Shown: positions 17,725 to 26,608 of the stretch, piece after piece
Layout of the letters: each line of letters opens with the position of its first letter
Position numbering within the stretch: position 1 is the stretch's first letter
Source of the DNA: Nostoc desertorum CM1-VF14
GTDB taxonomy: Bacteria; Cyanobacteriota; Cyanobacteriia; Cyanobacteriales; Nostocaceae
Assembly (NCBI GenBank): GCA_019359245.1
Contig: JAHHHR010000029.1
Span: forward strand, 1 to 64,000
DNA: 64,000 nucleotides
Direction of reading: 5' to 3'
Translations under genes and position numbers: made by a program
Notes under the pieces: generated by a model
Database searches by the model: none
What the model was told of the DNA's origin: nothing
The model's input: only the letters and a program-made list of their open reading frames with translations

Positions 17725-18447
17725 ATGCAATTATTAGAGAAAAAGGAAATAAACTTAACTCCTATATTTTTGATGGGAAATGCAGTTTTACTAGTCCTAT
17801 TATTATTAATTCAAGTCATAAACTTTGCAAGAATAGGGAAAGTAGCAGAAAGTAAGATGCCGACACTAGTAGAACTAGCTGATGGGTCAAGTATTCGAGT
17901 ATCGCCGATTGATAATGACGAGCGCACACCGGCGGCAATCACCTACTTTGTAGGGCAGACAATGACAGGACTATTAAGCTGGACAGTCATACCAAAATCT
18001 GATGACTTGAACCCAGATCCAGCTAAAAAAGCAGTACTAGATGCAGGAGTGCAGGTGGGAGATAAGAAAATCACAACGAATGTATGGGTTAGTGGATTCG
18101 CATTATCTGAAGATTTTCGCTCCGACTTTTTAGAAGAGTTAGGCAACCTAACACCAGTTGATGTTTTCAACGGCACGACGCAATCAGTTTTAGCTGTGCG
18201 GTACTTCTCTGAACCTCAGAAGCTGGCACAGGGGAAGTGGTCAATAGATATGGTAGCGAACTTAGTGGTATTTCAGGGCAGCAATCAAGTAGGAAGAGCG
18301 ATCGCTTTCAATAAAACAATATTCGTTAGAGCAATTGATACACCAGCGCCTCCGGCCAACTCAGCTTCTATTCAACGCATAGCATACAGTGTTCGCAAAG
18401 CTGGATTAGAAATTTATAAGATGCAAGACTTGGAGATCGCCAAATGA
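17725..18447 (+). CDS. VirB8-like bitopic membrane protein
   Basis: This 240-residue protein has one N-terminal membrane helix (residues ~14-36: PIFLMGNAVLLVLLLLIQVI) and a large non-cytoplasmic domain of mixed alpha/beta character. VirB8 proteins have this topology and bridge VirB6, VirB9 and VirB10. The sequence itself is not diagnostic. AGGAGG lies about seven bases before the ATG. The stop overlaps the next start as ATGA, so it is coupled to the VirB10-like gene, which supports a core-complex role. Confidence 0.65.
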   Translation: MQLLEKKEINLTPIFLMGNAVLLVLLLLIQVINFARIGKVAESKMPTLVELADGSSIRVSPIDNDERTPAAITYFVGQTMTGLLSWTVIPKSDDLNPDPAKKAVLDAGVQVGDKKITTNVWVSGFALSEDFRSDFLEELGNLTPVDVFNGTTQSVLAVRYFSEPQKLAQGKWSIDMVANLVVFQGSNQVGRAIAFNKTIFVRAIDTPAPPANSASIQRIAYSVRKAGLEIYKMQDLEIAK

Positions 18448-20015
18448 AAGCTGAGGTAGTACTAACATCATCAGAGATAGAAGCAATTGATGCACTAGAC
18501 TCGACAATTAAAGCAAAAGGCTCTGTTCCCCAGGATAAAAAGAGTTTTGCAGCGATGAATGGGGTAACTGTTGAATTTGAGTTAGAAAGTGAAGAATATT
18601 CTCGTGAATCAGAAATTCCACCAGAGCCAGAAGAAATTGTAACGACTCGTGTGATTTCTCAACACCCTTTACTAAAGGCTGCGGTTATAGGGAGTGGAAT
18701 TTTTTTGGTAGTAGCAGTGGCAGGTGGGATGATTAATGCTTCGATGAATGCTTTGACTAATTCGCCGACGGTGAAAGCACAACCGATAAAGCAAGCTGCT
18801 GCTCTTGATAAAGAAGAAACACAATCTGAAAACCCTGGCAAGATTAAGACGGCACTAGCAATTACTTCACAAAAGCCAGAATTAGAAAGCCTTCGCAATC
18901 TTTCAAAACCTACAAGTAAAGCCCAAGAAGCAAACACTACTGCACAAAAAAGTAAGAGTCCTTCCTCATCAAGGAGTTCCATAACAAACCCACCTACCGC
19001 AGCCACAAGGCAACAACAGTACACCCCAGTTCCACAAGGACAGCCAATATCTGTTCGCAAGAATCCGACATCACAACCTGTTATATCTAGAGAAGCTGTA
19101 TCAAGCAAGTCTTTTTTTACCCCTTCACTTAGACTACAGCCTCAGTCAATAGCTTTGGGTTCATCTGTTAGCAATAAGCCTGCTATAGATCCTCAGCAGC
19201 AGTGGTTAGCTGTTTCTAATATTGGTAGTTTTAGCGCTAATAGCAGTACTGATAGTAGAATTGATGAATCAATCAATACTGAAGGATTATCAGGTGGTAC
19301 TGGTACACCTAAATCAGGCACAATAGGTGCAACCAATGTAAGTAAAGTTTTTTCAGGTAACTCTTCAAAAAATGTTGATTATAATGCTAGACGTGTAATA
19401 GTAGGGACTCGTACACAGGGCAAAATAGAAACCCCAATTGCTATAAGTGCAAGCAATATAAATCAAGTTCAAAAATATCTGATTAGGTTGACAAAACCTT
19501 TAAAGGCTTCGGATGGGAGCGAGGTTTTACCTGTGGATTCTTATCTAGTAGTTGTACCGAATGGCTCAAGCAGTAGCGAATATATTCAAATGTCGGCTGT
19601 GTCTGCTTTAATCAATGTTGGTGGTCAAACTTTAGAAAAGACTATAGCAGAGAATTCCATTATTATTCTGAACAAAAATGGAGAGGCTTTAAAAGCGCAG
19701 TCTCAAAAAGGTAGTAATCTGGGGAGCGATTTCATGACAGCAATAATCGCTGGGGTATCAAAAGCTGCTGAAGTAGAAAATAATCCAAGTAGCCAAACTA
19801 CTATTAGTTCTAATGGTTATTCTACTAGTACTAGTAGTAACGATGATAAAAATTTATTAGCAGGGTTTGCTCAAGGAAGTTTCAGCCAAATCCTGCAATC
19901 AATCCAGTCATCAAATCAACAGAAAATACAATCTTTGCAGTCAGAAAGTAGAGTGTTTGTAATCCCAGTAAATACAACTGTTCAAATATTTGTTAATCAA
20001 ACCGTTTCGCTATAG
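18444..20015 (+). CDS. VirB10/TrbI-like core complex protein
   Basis: This 523-residue protein has an acidic cytoplasmic N-terminus (1-70), one membrane helix (~73-95: KAAVIGSGIFLVVAVAGGMI), a long S/T/P/Q-rich periplasmic linker (100-300) and a C-terminal domain beginning near VIVGTRTQGKIETPI. The last ~45 residues (VFVIPVNTTVQIFVNQTV) resemble the end of TrbI/VirB10 barrels. These proteins span the envelope and open the outer channel. The start overlaps the VirB8-like stop. Confidence 0.78.
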   Translation: MKAEVVLTSSEIEAIDALDSTIKAKGSVPQDKKSFAAMNGVTVEFELESEEYSRESEIPPEPEEIVTTRVISQHPLLKAAVIGSGIFLVVAVAGGMINASMNALTNSPTVKAQPIKQAAALDKEETQSENPGKIKTALAITSQKPELESLRNLSKPTSKAQEANTTAQKSKSPSSSRSSITNPPTAATRQQQYTPVPQGQPISVRKNPTSQPVISREAVSSKSFFTPSLRLQPQSIALGSSVSNKPAIDPQQQWLAVSNIGSFSANSSTDSRIDESINTEGLSGGTGTPKSGTIGATNVSKVFSGNSSKNVDYNARRVIVGTRTQGKIETPIAISASNINQVQKYLIRLTKPLKASDGSEVLPVDSYLVVVPNGSSSSEYIQMSAVSALINVGGQTLEKTIAENSIIILNKNGEALKAQSQKGSNLGSDFMTAIIAGVSKAAEVENNPSSQTTISSNGYSTSTSSNDDKNLLAGFAQGSFSQILQSIQSSNQQKIQSLQSESRVFVIPVNTTVQIFVNQTVSL

Positions 20016-20020
20016 ATTTT

Positions 20021-20974
20021 ATGCAGAAACTCTTAGAAGTCCTTTTGGACAGGGGAAAGGGAAAAGGAAAAAAGCTTGTCTTGAGCGAAGTCAAAAGAGT
20101 AAAGGTTAACAAAGAAGGGGAAGGGTTTAAATCTTCCCTTTCTCCCTTACAGATGCCCCTTTCCCAAATCTTAAGCGTATTAGTTAGTTTATTAGTGTTG
20201 AGTTCAACTGCTGCTCTAGCAGGTAGTGGAGCTAGAACAGTCTATTCACAAGATGCCCAAGGCTCAATTGGCATCGATTTAAAAATCTGGAAGGGATACG
20301 GTTTAACTATCAATTTTATTCCTACAGGTGAAATAATAAAACAAGTTTGGATTGGCGACCCGTCTAGAATTGCTTTTACCTCAAACGGAAACTTGTGTCA
20401 GAAAAGCAATGATAATTCTAATGATTCAAATTGCAGCCAAGGAAATGCGACGGTTTTATTCTTGCGGCAAATCACACCAATTAAGTTTGCTAATTTAACT
20501 TCTTCTTCGGATGGAAATACACAAATAACCATCATTACTAGTGGGTCAGATGGACAAAAACAATACCAATTTAAATTAATTCCTGCTAAAGGAAGTCCAT
20601 CATACACTAGTCTGGTGATTAAACCAGATTCGGCTCGTCCGTTACCTGTAGTACCTGTAGCCATTAAACCGGAAGTAGTCCCAACAACCTTAGATAGGAT
20701 ACCAACGCCAGCAACAATACCCCAACCAACAGCAGCAACTATAAACTCTATATTACCTGGTAAGGCTTTACCAAGAAATGATGCTAATGCTCTTGTTTAT
20801 GGTTTAGCGATCGCTCATAGTAATGGTCAAATTAAAGAGGGTTCAGTAACTTGGAAAAAAGCTCAGGATGCGATTAAATTATTACGTCAGGGCAAGAGCA
20901 AAGAAGAAGCTATTTCGGGTTCTGGTGTTAAGAAGGAAGTTTTTAATCAGTTAATTCAGTGGGGGCAAAAATAA
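20021..20974 (+). CDS. VirB9/TrbG-like secreted protein
   Basis: After an odd basic N-terminus, residues 45-70 (MPLSQILSVLVSLLVLSS, then TAALA-GSG) are a clear signal peptide. The mature part has beta-rich sequence (GIDLKIWKGYGLTINFIPTG, then VWIGDPSRIAFT), as at the start of VirB9/TraK-like domains, and a P/T-rich C-terminus. The ATG at 20153, right at the signal peptide, is the better biological start. Codons 1-44 consist of a purine/pyrimidine-rich repeat (20030-20150). Position after VirB10 supports a core-complex role. Confidence 0.65.
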   Translation: MQKLLEVLLDRGKGKGKKLVLSEVKRVKVNKEGEGFKSSLSPLQMPLSQILSVLVSLLVLSSTAALAGSGARTVYSQDAQGSIGIDLKIWKGYGLTINFIPTGEIIKQVWIGDPSRIAFTSNGNLCQKSNDNSNDSNCSQGNATVLFLRQITPIKFANLTSSSDGNTQITIITSGSDGQKQYQFKLIPAKGSPSYTSLVIKPDSARPLPVVPVAIKPEVVPTTLDRIPTPATIPQPTAATINSILPGKALPRNDANALVYGLAIAHSNGQIKEGSVTWKKAQDAIKLLRQGKSKEEAISGSGVKKEVFNQLIQWGQK

Positions 20975-21036
20975 TGCTTTGCCCTTTTTTACTCAGATAA
21001 TTATCGGCTTTATTAGTTAATTAATCAGGAGAACAA

Positions 21037-22221
21037 ATGAAGTTGAAACAATATTTATTAACAGCTATGTCTTTAATTCCATTTGTCTTACCTGCCCCAT
21101 CAAAGGCTGAAACTCCAACAATTACCTATTCACAAGGTCAATATCTTGCCCAAGCTCCTGACTGGTCACGCATCACTTGGGACAATCTCCCACCTTTACA
21201 ACAGGCAGGATATTTAAGCATTCCAGAGAATTTGATATCAGTATTTGGATATGATCCTTCACGCTCATGGTCAGCAGGTCAAAAGGTAGATTCTGTCGTC
21301 ATGCTAGGGGATGCAGATGATGCATTCAAAATGTCTAATTTTAGCCTAAAGTCGATAAATGCGCTCGTAGTACCGACCAAAGAACTCACATTGAAAGATT
21401 TTGGATTAATGCAATGGCAGACTCCAGCATCATTAGTCAAAGCTATTCCTAGTTTAGGAAATCTCAGTGTTAAGCAAGTCCCACCAATAGCTGCATTATT
21501 GTCTAGAAATGGGGTGCTGAGTAGGCAAAGAATTTCTCAAATTTTACGGTCGAATCCTCAAGTGGCAAATTTGGCTTTGGGTAAGCTTGATTTAAGCAAG
21601 TATGCAATTGAATCTGTACCAGAATTAACAAAAACTCCCTTGAATAAGTTCAAATCGTGGCAGCAGAGTTATGTTTCTCAAGTACCAGGACTTAATCAAG
21701 TTCCTTTTAGCAAAATGCCCCAGCCGATTGATTCGGATCTTGGTGTAGTTGGTGTGGCATCAACAGTTTTTGGTTCATCAGAACATGGGGAGGCAGGAGT
21801 GGGAGCAAACTACTTTATCTCTGGGAGTGTGAAGCGCGGTGATACCACCACACCAGTAGCCTGTTCATCAGGTAAAGAATGCTCTTACCTGGAATTAGGG
21901 GATTTTGCAGGTTCAGAAGGTGCGTTATATGGAAAGCGTTGGGCATCTGGTTCATCGCAGCAGGTCAAAGGTGGTTACGGTTTCTTGGCTGCGGTAAATG
22001 GAGGTCTTGAACCAACAGGACGATTGGTTTATGGCAGTGGTTTCAAGGTTGCATTGACCGGAGTTAATGAGTCAACAGGTACAGCAGACTTTGGTTTATT
22101 CTTTAGAATCTGTGCCCGTCCCCCTTTTATGCCCAAGACCTGTACGCCCTACTTTATTGGCCCAGTGCCGTGGATTGGGGTGAAGGAGAATAATTTAGTA
22201 ATTGTGGGGACTGGTCAATGA
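21037..22221 (+). CDS. Secreted T4SS-cluster protein, unknown
   Basis: AGGAG precedes the ATG. Residues 1-24 form a signal peptide (LLTAMSLIPFVLPAPSKA). The ~370-residue mature protein has W-rich early sequence, a helical repeat-like middle (LSRQRISQILRSNPQ and similar) and a C-terminal domain with four cysteines (residues ~273, 279, 353, 364) that could form two disulfides. I do not recognise the family. It overlaps the VirD4 start by ATGA, so it probably works with the transfer channel, perhaps at the cell surface. Confidence 0.75.
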   Translation: MKLKQYLLTAMSLIPFVLPAPSKAETPTITYSQGQYLAQAPDWSRITWDNLPPLQQAGYLSIPENLISVFGYDPSRSWSAGQKVDSVVMLGDADDAFKMSNFSLKSINALVVPTKELTLKDFGLMQWQTPASLVKAIPSLGNLSVKQVPPIAALLSRNGVLSRQRISQILRSNPQVANLALGKLDLSKYAIESVPELTKTPLNKFKSWQQSYVSQVPGLNQVPFSKMPQPIDSDLGVVGVASTVFGSSEHGEAGVGANYFISGSVKRGDTTTPVACSSGKECSYLELGDFAGSEGALYGKRWASGSSQQVKGGYGFLAAVNGGLEPTGRLVYGSGFKVALTGVNESTGTADFGLFFRICARPPFMPKTCTPYFIGPVPWIGVKENNLVIVGTGQ

Positions 22222-23981
22222 CACCAAAAAATTCTCAATCAGTTGACCCAAATCAATTGCTGCCGCCAGGTATTGAGTCAGTGCTAATTTCTCCGGCAGG
22301 ACTTGGATTACTCGCCTGTGGTGCAGTAATTGTAGTGGCTAAATATATTGATGCAAAAGCAGGTATTGCTAAATTGGCAACTGCAAGATGGGGTGGAGCA
22401 GCAGAGAAGACAGCAGCTCGTAAACTTGCTTGTAAACAAATCAATAAACGTAAACATAATCGTGTGTCGCTGTACGTTGGCACTCCCAAGAATACAAGCA
22501 GTGAAGTTGTGGGTGGAATCAGAAGAACAAAAATTCCTTCAGACTCTAAAACACTGTACTTACCAGACGCGCAACGGGGGATTTTCGTTTGTGGTGGCCC
22601 TGGTTGTGGAAAGTCATTTTCAATGATTAACCCTCTGCTGCGTTCAGCAATAGATCAGGGGTTCCCCTTAGCACTTTACGATTTCAAGTACGCAGAGCAA
22701 GAATCCCTCTCAACCGCATCTAAAGGACAAGCCCCAATACTAGCAGGATATGCACTCGAACGTGGTTATAAAGTCACCGTCTTAGCCCCAGGTTTTGCAG
22801 AATCGGCAGTTGCCAATCCAATAGATTTTCTTCGCAATAATGAAGACTCGGAAATGGCGCGGCAGCTTGCGATCACTCTCAACCGCAACTTTCAACTCGG
22901 AGAGAAAGATTCAGGAAACAGCTTCTTCACGAATGCTGGAGATCAGCTAGTACAAGCTGTTTTCATGTTGGCGAAGGGAACTGCTTACCCAGATATCATG
23001 ATGTGTCAAGCCCTATTGGGATTGCCAAAGCTAGTTAAACGCATGGAACAAGCAGAAAATCTTAATTTCATGGTTAGGGAAGCTTTCGCGCAGTTTGTAT
23101 CTGTAGCTGGTAGCCCAGAAACAGCAGCTAGCATAGTGGGAACAGCAAGCGGATTGTTCAGCCGATTCATGGTTCCGGCAGCATTGGCAGCTTTCTGCGG
23201 AAAAACCAATATTCCACTGGACTTGAAAGGGCGACAGATGGTGATATTTGGGATGAACAAAGAAAAGCGTGATGTAATTGCACCGCTGCTTGTCTCCATC
23301 CTGCATTTAATAATAAGCAGAAATGTCGCCTATAAACGCACTTGTCCTCTGGTGCTTGGGATTGATGAATTACCGACATTATATTTACCAGCCCTGGTGG
23401 ATTGGTTAAACCAAAATCGGGAAGATGGGCTAATTTCAATATTAGGTTTACAAAATCTCTCAATGCTGATTGAGGCTTATGGAGAAAATACAACGAATGC
23501 CATATTTGGGGGATGTGCGACTAAGGCATTCTTTAATCCCCAAGATGATGTAGCGGCGGAACGTTTTAGTAAGTTTTTAGGTGATGAAGAGATTAAGTAT
23601 AAACAGCGTTCCCGCTCATCAGGGGGAAAGGGTGGTGCAAGTATTTCCAACTCCGACCAAAACAGTACTCGCAAGTTATTTGACATTAACCAATTTAATA
23701 CATTACCAGAAGGAAAAGCCGTAATTATTAGTCCAGGGTTTCGTTCTCGTGGGCAAATAAGTATACCAATATTACAAAATATTCATATTCCTCAACATGA
23801 AATTGACTCAGAGGCAACGAGTGTGGGAGCTTGGTACAAGTTTCAAAAGTCATCGGCATCTAAATCAATTTTGAAACCTCCAGCAGATCAAGAAATGAAA
23901 ATTCGTCGGCAAGCTGCTTTGGAATTATTGCCTTTAATAGAAAACCAAGAGCAGTTATCAGAATATGCTAGTTTGATTTAA
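22218..23981 (+). CDS. virD4: VirD4/TraG-type coupling ATPase
   Basis: This 587-residue type IV coupling protein links the relaxase-DNA complex to the channel. One N-terminal membrane segment (~22-45: GLGLLACGAVIVVAKYI) is followed by Walker A GGPGCGKS (126-133) and Walker B LVLGIDELP (D383/E384), then a TraG/TraD C-terminal part with LGLQNLSML. The length is typical. It is the last recognisable VirB/D gene; no VirB11-type ATPase is seen in this cluster. Confidence 0.93.
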   Translation: MTPKNSQSVDPNQLLPPGIESVLISPAGLGLLACGAVIVVAKYIDAKAGIAKLATARWGGAAEKTAARKLACKQINKRKHNRVSLYVGTPKNTSSEVVGGIRRTKIPSDSKTLYLPDAQRGIFVCGGPGCGKSFSMINPLLRSAIDQGFPLALYDFKYAEQESLSTASKGQAPILAGYALERGYKVTVLAPGFAESAVANPIDFLRNNEDSEMARQLAITLNRNFQLGEKDSGNSFFTNAGDQLVQAVFMLAKGTAYPDIMMCQALLGLPKLVKRMEQAENLNFMVREAFAQFVSVAGSPETAASIVGTASGLFSRFMVPAALAAFCGKTNIPLDLKGRQMVIFGMNKEKRDVIAPLLVSILHLIISRNVAYKRTCPLVLGIDELPTLYLPALVDWLNQNREDGLISILGLQNLSMLIEAYGENTTNAIFGGCATKAFFNPQDDVAAERFSKFLGDEEIKYKQRSRSSGGKGGASISNSDQNSTRKLFDINQFNTLPEGKAVIISPGFRSRGQISIPILQNIHIPQHEIDSEATSVGAWYKFQKSSASKSILKPPADQEMKIRRQAALELLPLIENQEQLSEYASLI

Positions 23982-24031
23982 AATCAGATAGTTCACTAAA
24001 GTTACTATTAAATAAATCAGAGAGAGAAACT

Positions 24032-24445
24032 ATGGCAGATAATTCTTACCGCATCTCAGAAACAGACAGAAAAAGGATTTTAAGGCTTCCTTCTGATATA
24101 GCAGCCTTAGCCGATAGATATCCTTCAGAACTAGTAAATATTTCTGATAGTTGGGACGAAAAACCTTTTCCCGAAGGATATATCCCTCGGACTATCGAAG
24201 TTTATACTGCTGAGATTGAAGATGCCGTAATTTCTATCACAGATAATGTTTTAGTTGGTTATATACCTTGCCCAACCGAAGCCAATCCCTCGTCTGTAAC
24301 CGTAGTAGTTGATGGAGACTTTGCTTACATTGAAATTGAAGGCAGAGAGATAATTAATCATATTGGCGGTGCTATTCTTCCAAAAATAAATACTAATATA
24401 ACCGAATTACTTCAAACAATAATAACGGGTAAAAATGATGATTAA
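24032..24445 (+). CDS. Hypothetical protein (137 aa)
   Basis: AGAGAGA lies just upstream of the ATG. The product is acidic, soluble and beta-rich (FPEGYIPRTIEVYTAEIED, then SVTVVVDGDFAYIEIEGRE). I see no membrane segment or known motif. It overlaps the next gene by 11 bases and lies between the coupling protein and the coiled-coil protein, so it is likely a transfer accessory factor. Confidence 0.65.
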   Translation: MADNSYRISETDRKRILRLPSDIAALADRYPSELVNISDSWDEKPFPEGYIPRTIEVYTAEIEDAVISITDNVLVGYIPCPTEANPSSVTVVVDGDFAYIEIEGREIINHIGGAILPKINTNITELLQTIITGKNDD

Positions 24446-25718
24446 TGATGGAGATGCTAAGGAAGTTAAACGTGATTATCTAGACATACTTGAATACATT
24501 TTTAAGCAGAAAAATAACAAGGATAAAGAGAAAAACAATACCCCAGAACAAAGTAATTCACTTCGTCCACGCCCAAAGGAGCATTTATCAGTATACATAT
24601 CAGGTAAAAAGGTTTACGAAGCTGACAGAGGAGAACAACCATCTGTTAATTATTTAGATTTTCAAAATATGGAGATTCTAAATAAATCGCTCTCTGATCC
24701 TCAAAGCTTTAACGGTACTATCCTAATCAAGATTGATAACGAGAAAGTCTTTCATAGTAAAAATGGAGAAGTATTGCTCGACAGTTTAGGACTAGTTGAT
24801 CCGGCAATTGCAAAACAGAAGAAAGCACCGCAACAACGAACCTACAGCGTAGAATCTTTACAAAAGCAAGTGCAAGTGTTGCAGAAGAAACTTAGTGAAC
24901 AGCAAAAACTTGTTGATAGCATTAAATCAAACCAGAATTCACCTGAATCTTTGTCACAACTAGCTGCTCAAGTTGCCGAAATGAGTAAATCCTTGGAGAA
25001 GCAGCAACAGTTAATTGAGAATACCCAAAAAGCATTGTCCCAGGCAAATGAAGGATTTTTGCCACAAGTTCAAAATACGGCTCTTCAAAACTGGGTTGGT
25101 TCAGTTGAACGTCAGATAAAGAAAACAGCTAGAAAAGCATTTGAGCGTCTTTTGGATGCTCTGACTCCTGAAGTCACGAAGCTAAGGAAAGAAATTGCAC
25201 AGATGAAAGCTCACATAGAGCAACAAGTTACTAATCGACTAGATGAAGTCAGAGAAAACACAGATAAGGTCAGGGATGAAATTAATCAACAAGTTGGTAA
25301 CTTAACTCAAGAGTTGCGTACACAGGTAGACGGTGTTAAAAACACGGTTGATGAAAGCCTTATGGGTGTTAAGTCAGCCATTGACAATACTCGAACTGAA
25401 CTACGGGCTGCTGTTGAGGATGCCAAGGGGCAAGCTATCGAGCAAAGTGTTAAAGCCCTACTTAACATTTTGGGCAAAGATAACCCTGATGGTTCTAAGA
25501 GTTTTAAAAGTACAAATTTTGATTTTGAACGTCTTGGCGATAATGTAATCGTCCGTGCTAAAAACGGTGAGGCTGTACTCGCTGATGGAGTTTTATCACC
25601 TAGCGTGAGTGAGAAACAGTTACAGGCACTTGATAAGGTTCAATCTGTTGTTGATATGCATCATCAAATTCAGCAGGATTCTCAACAAGAATCACAATTT
25701 AGAAGTATGCACAGATAA
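24435..25718 (+). CDS. Coiled-coil transfer-cluster protein with LGK..PDGS C-terminal module
   Basis: This 427-residue protein has an N-terminal domain (1-130), long coiled coils (~135-205 and ~235-330, for example ESLQKQVQVLQKKLSEQQKL) and a C-terminal module beginning ILGKDNPDGSKSF, with IVRAKNGEAVL. The module resembles the end of the 1603-residue protein at 36784-41595 (VLGKPSPDGSTQV ... ITQKNGDVIL). That suggests both bind the same partner or carry the same targeting signal. There is no signal peptide. It lies between the coupling protein and the nuclease gene. Confidence 0.75.
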   Translation: MMINDGDAKEVKRDYLDILEYIFKQKNNKDKEKNNTPEQSNSLRPRPKEHLSVYISGKKVYEADRGEQPSVNYLDFQNMEILNKSLSDPQSFNGTILIKIDNEKVFHSKNGEVLLDSLGLVDPAIAKQKKAPQQRTYSVESLQKQVQVLQKKLSEQQKLVDSIKSNQNSPESLSQLAAQVAEMSKSLEKQQQLIENTQKALSQANEGFLPQVQNTALQNWVGSVERQIKKTARKAFERLLDALTPEVTKLRKEIAQMKAHIEQQVTNRLDEVRENTDKVRDEINQQVGNLTQELRTQVDGVKNTVDESLMGVKSAIDNTRTELRAAVEDAKGQAIEQSVKALLNILGKDNPDGSKSFKSTNFDFERLGDNVIVRAKNGEAVLADGVLSPSVSEKQLQALDKVQSVVDMHHQIQQDSQQESQFRSMHR

Positions 25719-25736
25719 AGCAGAGGGAGCGTAAAA

Positions 25737-26525
25737 ATGATACTAATCCTAACCATTGGTTTATTGTTTGCAGTGGGTGGAATAATTTTTCTAGCTTGGC
25801 TGTTTGTGTTATTTCCACCTTCAATGCTAAAGCCAAAGTATCGCTCCCAAGGTTTTAAGCAATCACCATTACCACCTAAGAGTACGAAATCGTCTGACAT
25901 TTCACCTCAACATTTTGTACGACGAAGCCCAGCACCAACGCAAAAGGCTTTCTTAGCTAAAAATTTTAAGAAGCAACTACTACCAAGCCCAGCGCGAACA
26001 CCAAGGGTTAGATTATCTAAAAATCTTAAGAAACACTTGAATAATATTGAGTACGCTAGTCAAGTATTACTTGAGCTTCGTAGCATAACTCAATTAGGCA
26101 AATTGCCAGTAGTAATCGCCACACTGCGTAGGATATCGCCTTACGTTTTTGAAGAATTAGTACTCACTTGCTGCAAGAAGCAGGGCTGGCAAATCCAACG
26201 CAATTTTCGGTACACCGGTGACGGCGGGATAGATGGCCGCGTGTTGATTTTGGGAAAGCTTTATGTAATCCAGGTTAAGCGTTACGCTGATTACATTAGC
26301 CCAGAACATATCAAAGATTTCCTGTCCTGTATTGAAAGTGAGAGAGCCAGTGGTGGATTCTTCGTGCATACTGGCATAACTGGACAGTTATCAAAACAGT
26401 TGATCCGTGACTCCGATGAAATCATCTTAGTGAGCGGTCAGAAACTGGTAAATTTTGTTTTAGGTAAGCAGTTAAAGATAATAGGGATAACAATACCACT
26501 TAAATCAGTGAACAGTTATCAGTGA
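25737..26525 (+). CDS. Membrane-anchored Mrr-type restriction endonuclease-fold protein
   Basis: Residues 2-26 are a membrane helix (LTIGLLFAVGGIIFLAWLFV). After a basic P/K-rich linker, residues ~133-250 form an Mrr_cat-like domain: FEELV (E139/E140), GDGGIDGRV (D166) and YVIQVKRY (Q179-x-K181), the D...QxK form of the PD-(D/E)xK nuclease site. Mrr proteins cut modified DNA. Here the domain is tethered at the membrane and encoded at the end of the transfer cluster. It may process incoming or outgoing DNA or exclude other plasmids, but that is inference. Confidence 0.78.
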   Translation: MILILTIGLLFAVGGIIFLAWLFVLFPPSMLKPKYRSQGFKQSPLPPKSTKSSDISPQHFVRRSPAPTQKAFLAKNFKKQLLPSPARTPRVRLSKNLKKHLNNIEYASQVLLELRSITQLGKLPVVIATLRRISPYVFEELVLTCCKKQGWQIQRNFRYTGDGGIDGRVLILGKLYVIQVKRYADYISPEHIKDFLSCIESERASGGFFVHTGITGQLSKQLIRDSDEIILVSGQKLVNFVLGKQLKIIGITIPLKSVNSYQ

Positions 26526-26608
26526 ATAATGAATAGTGAACAACCAAGCTATCAATGAATTAATGGAAATATCTGATACTTGATAATTGATACTTGATAA
26601 CTAATAAG

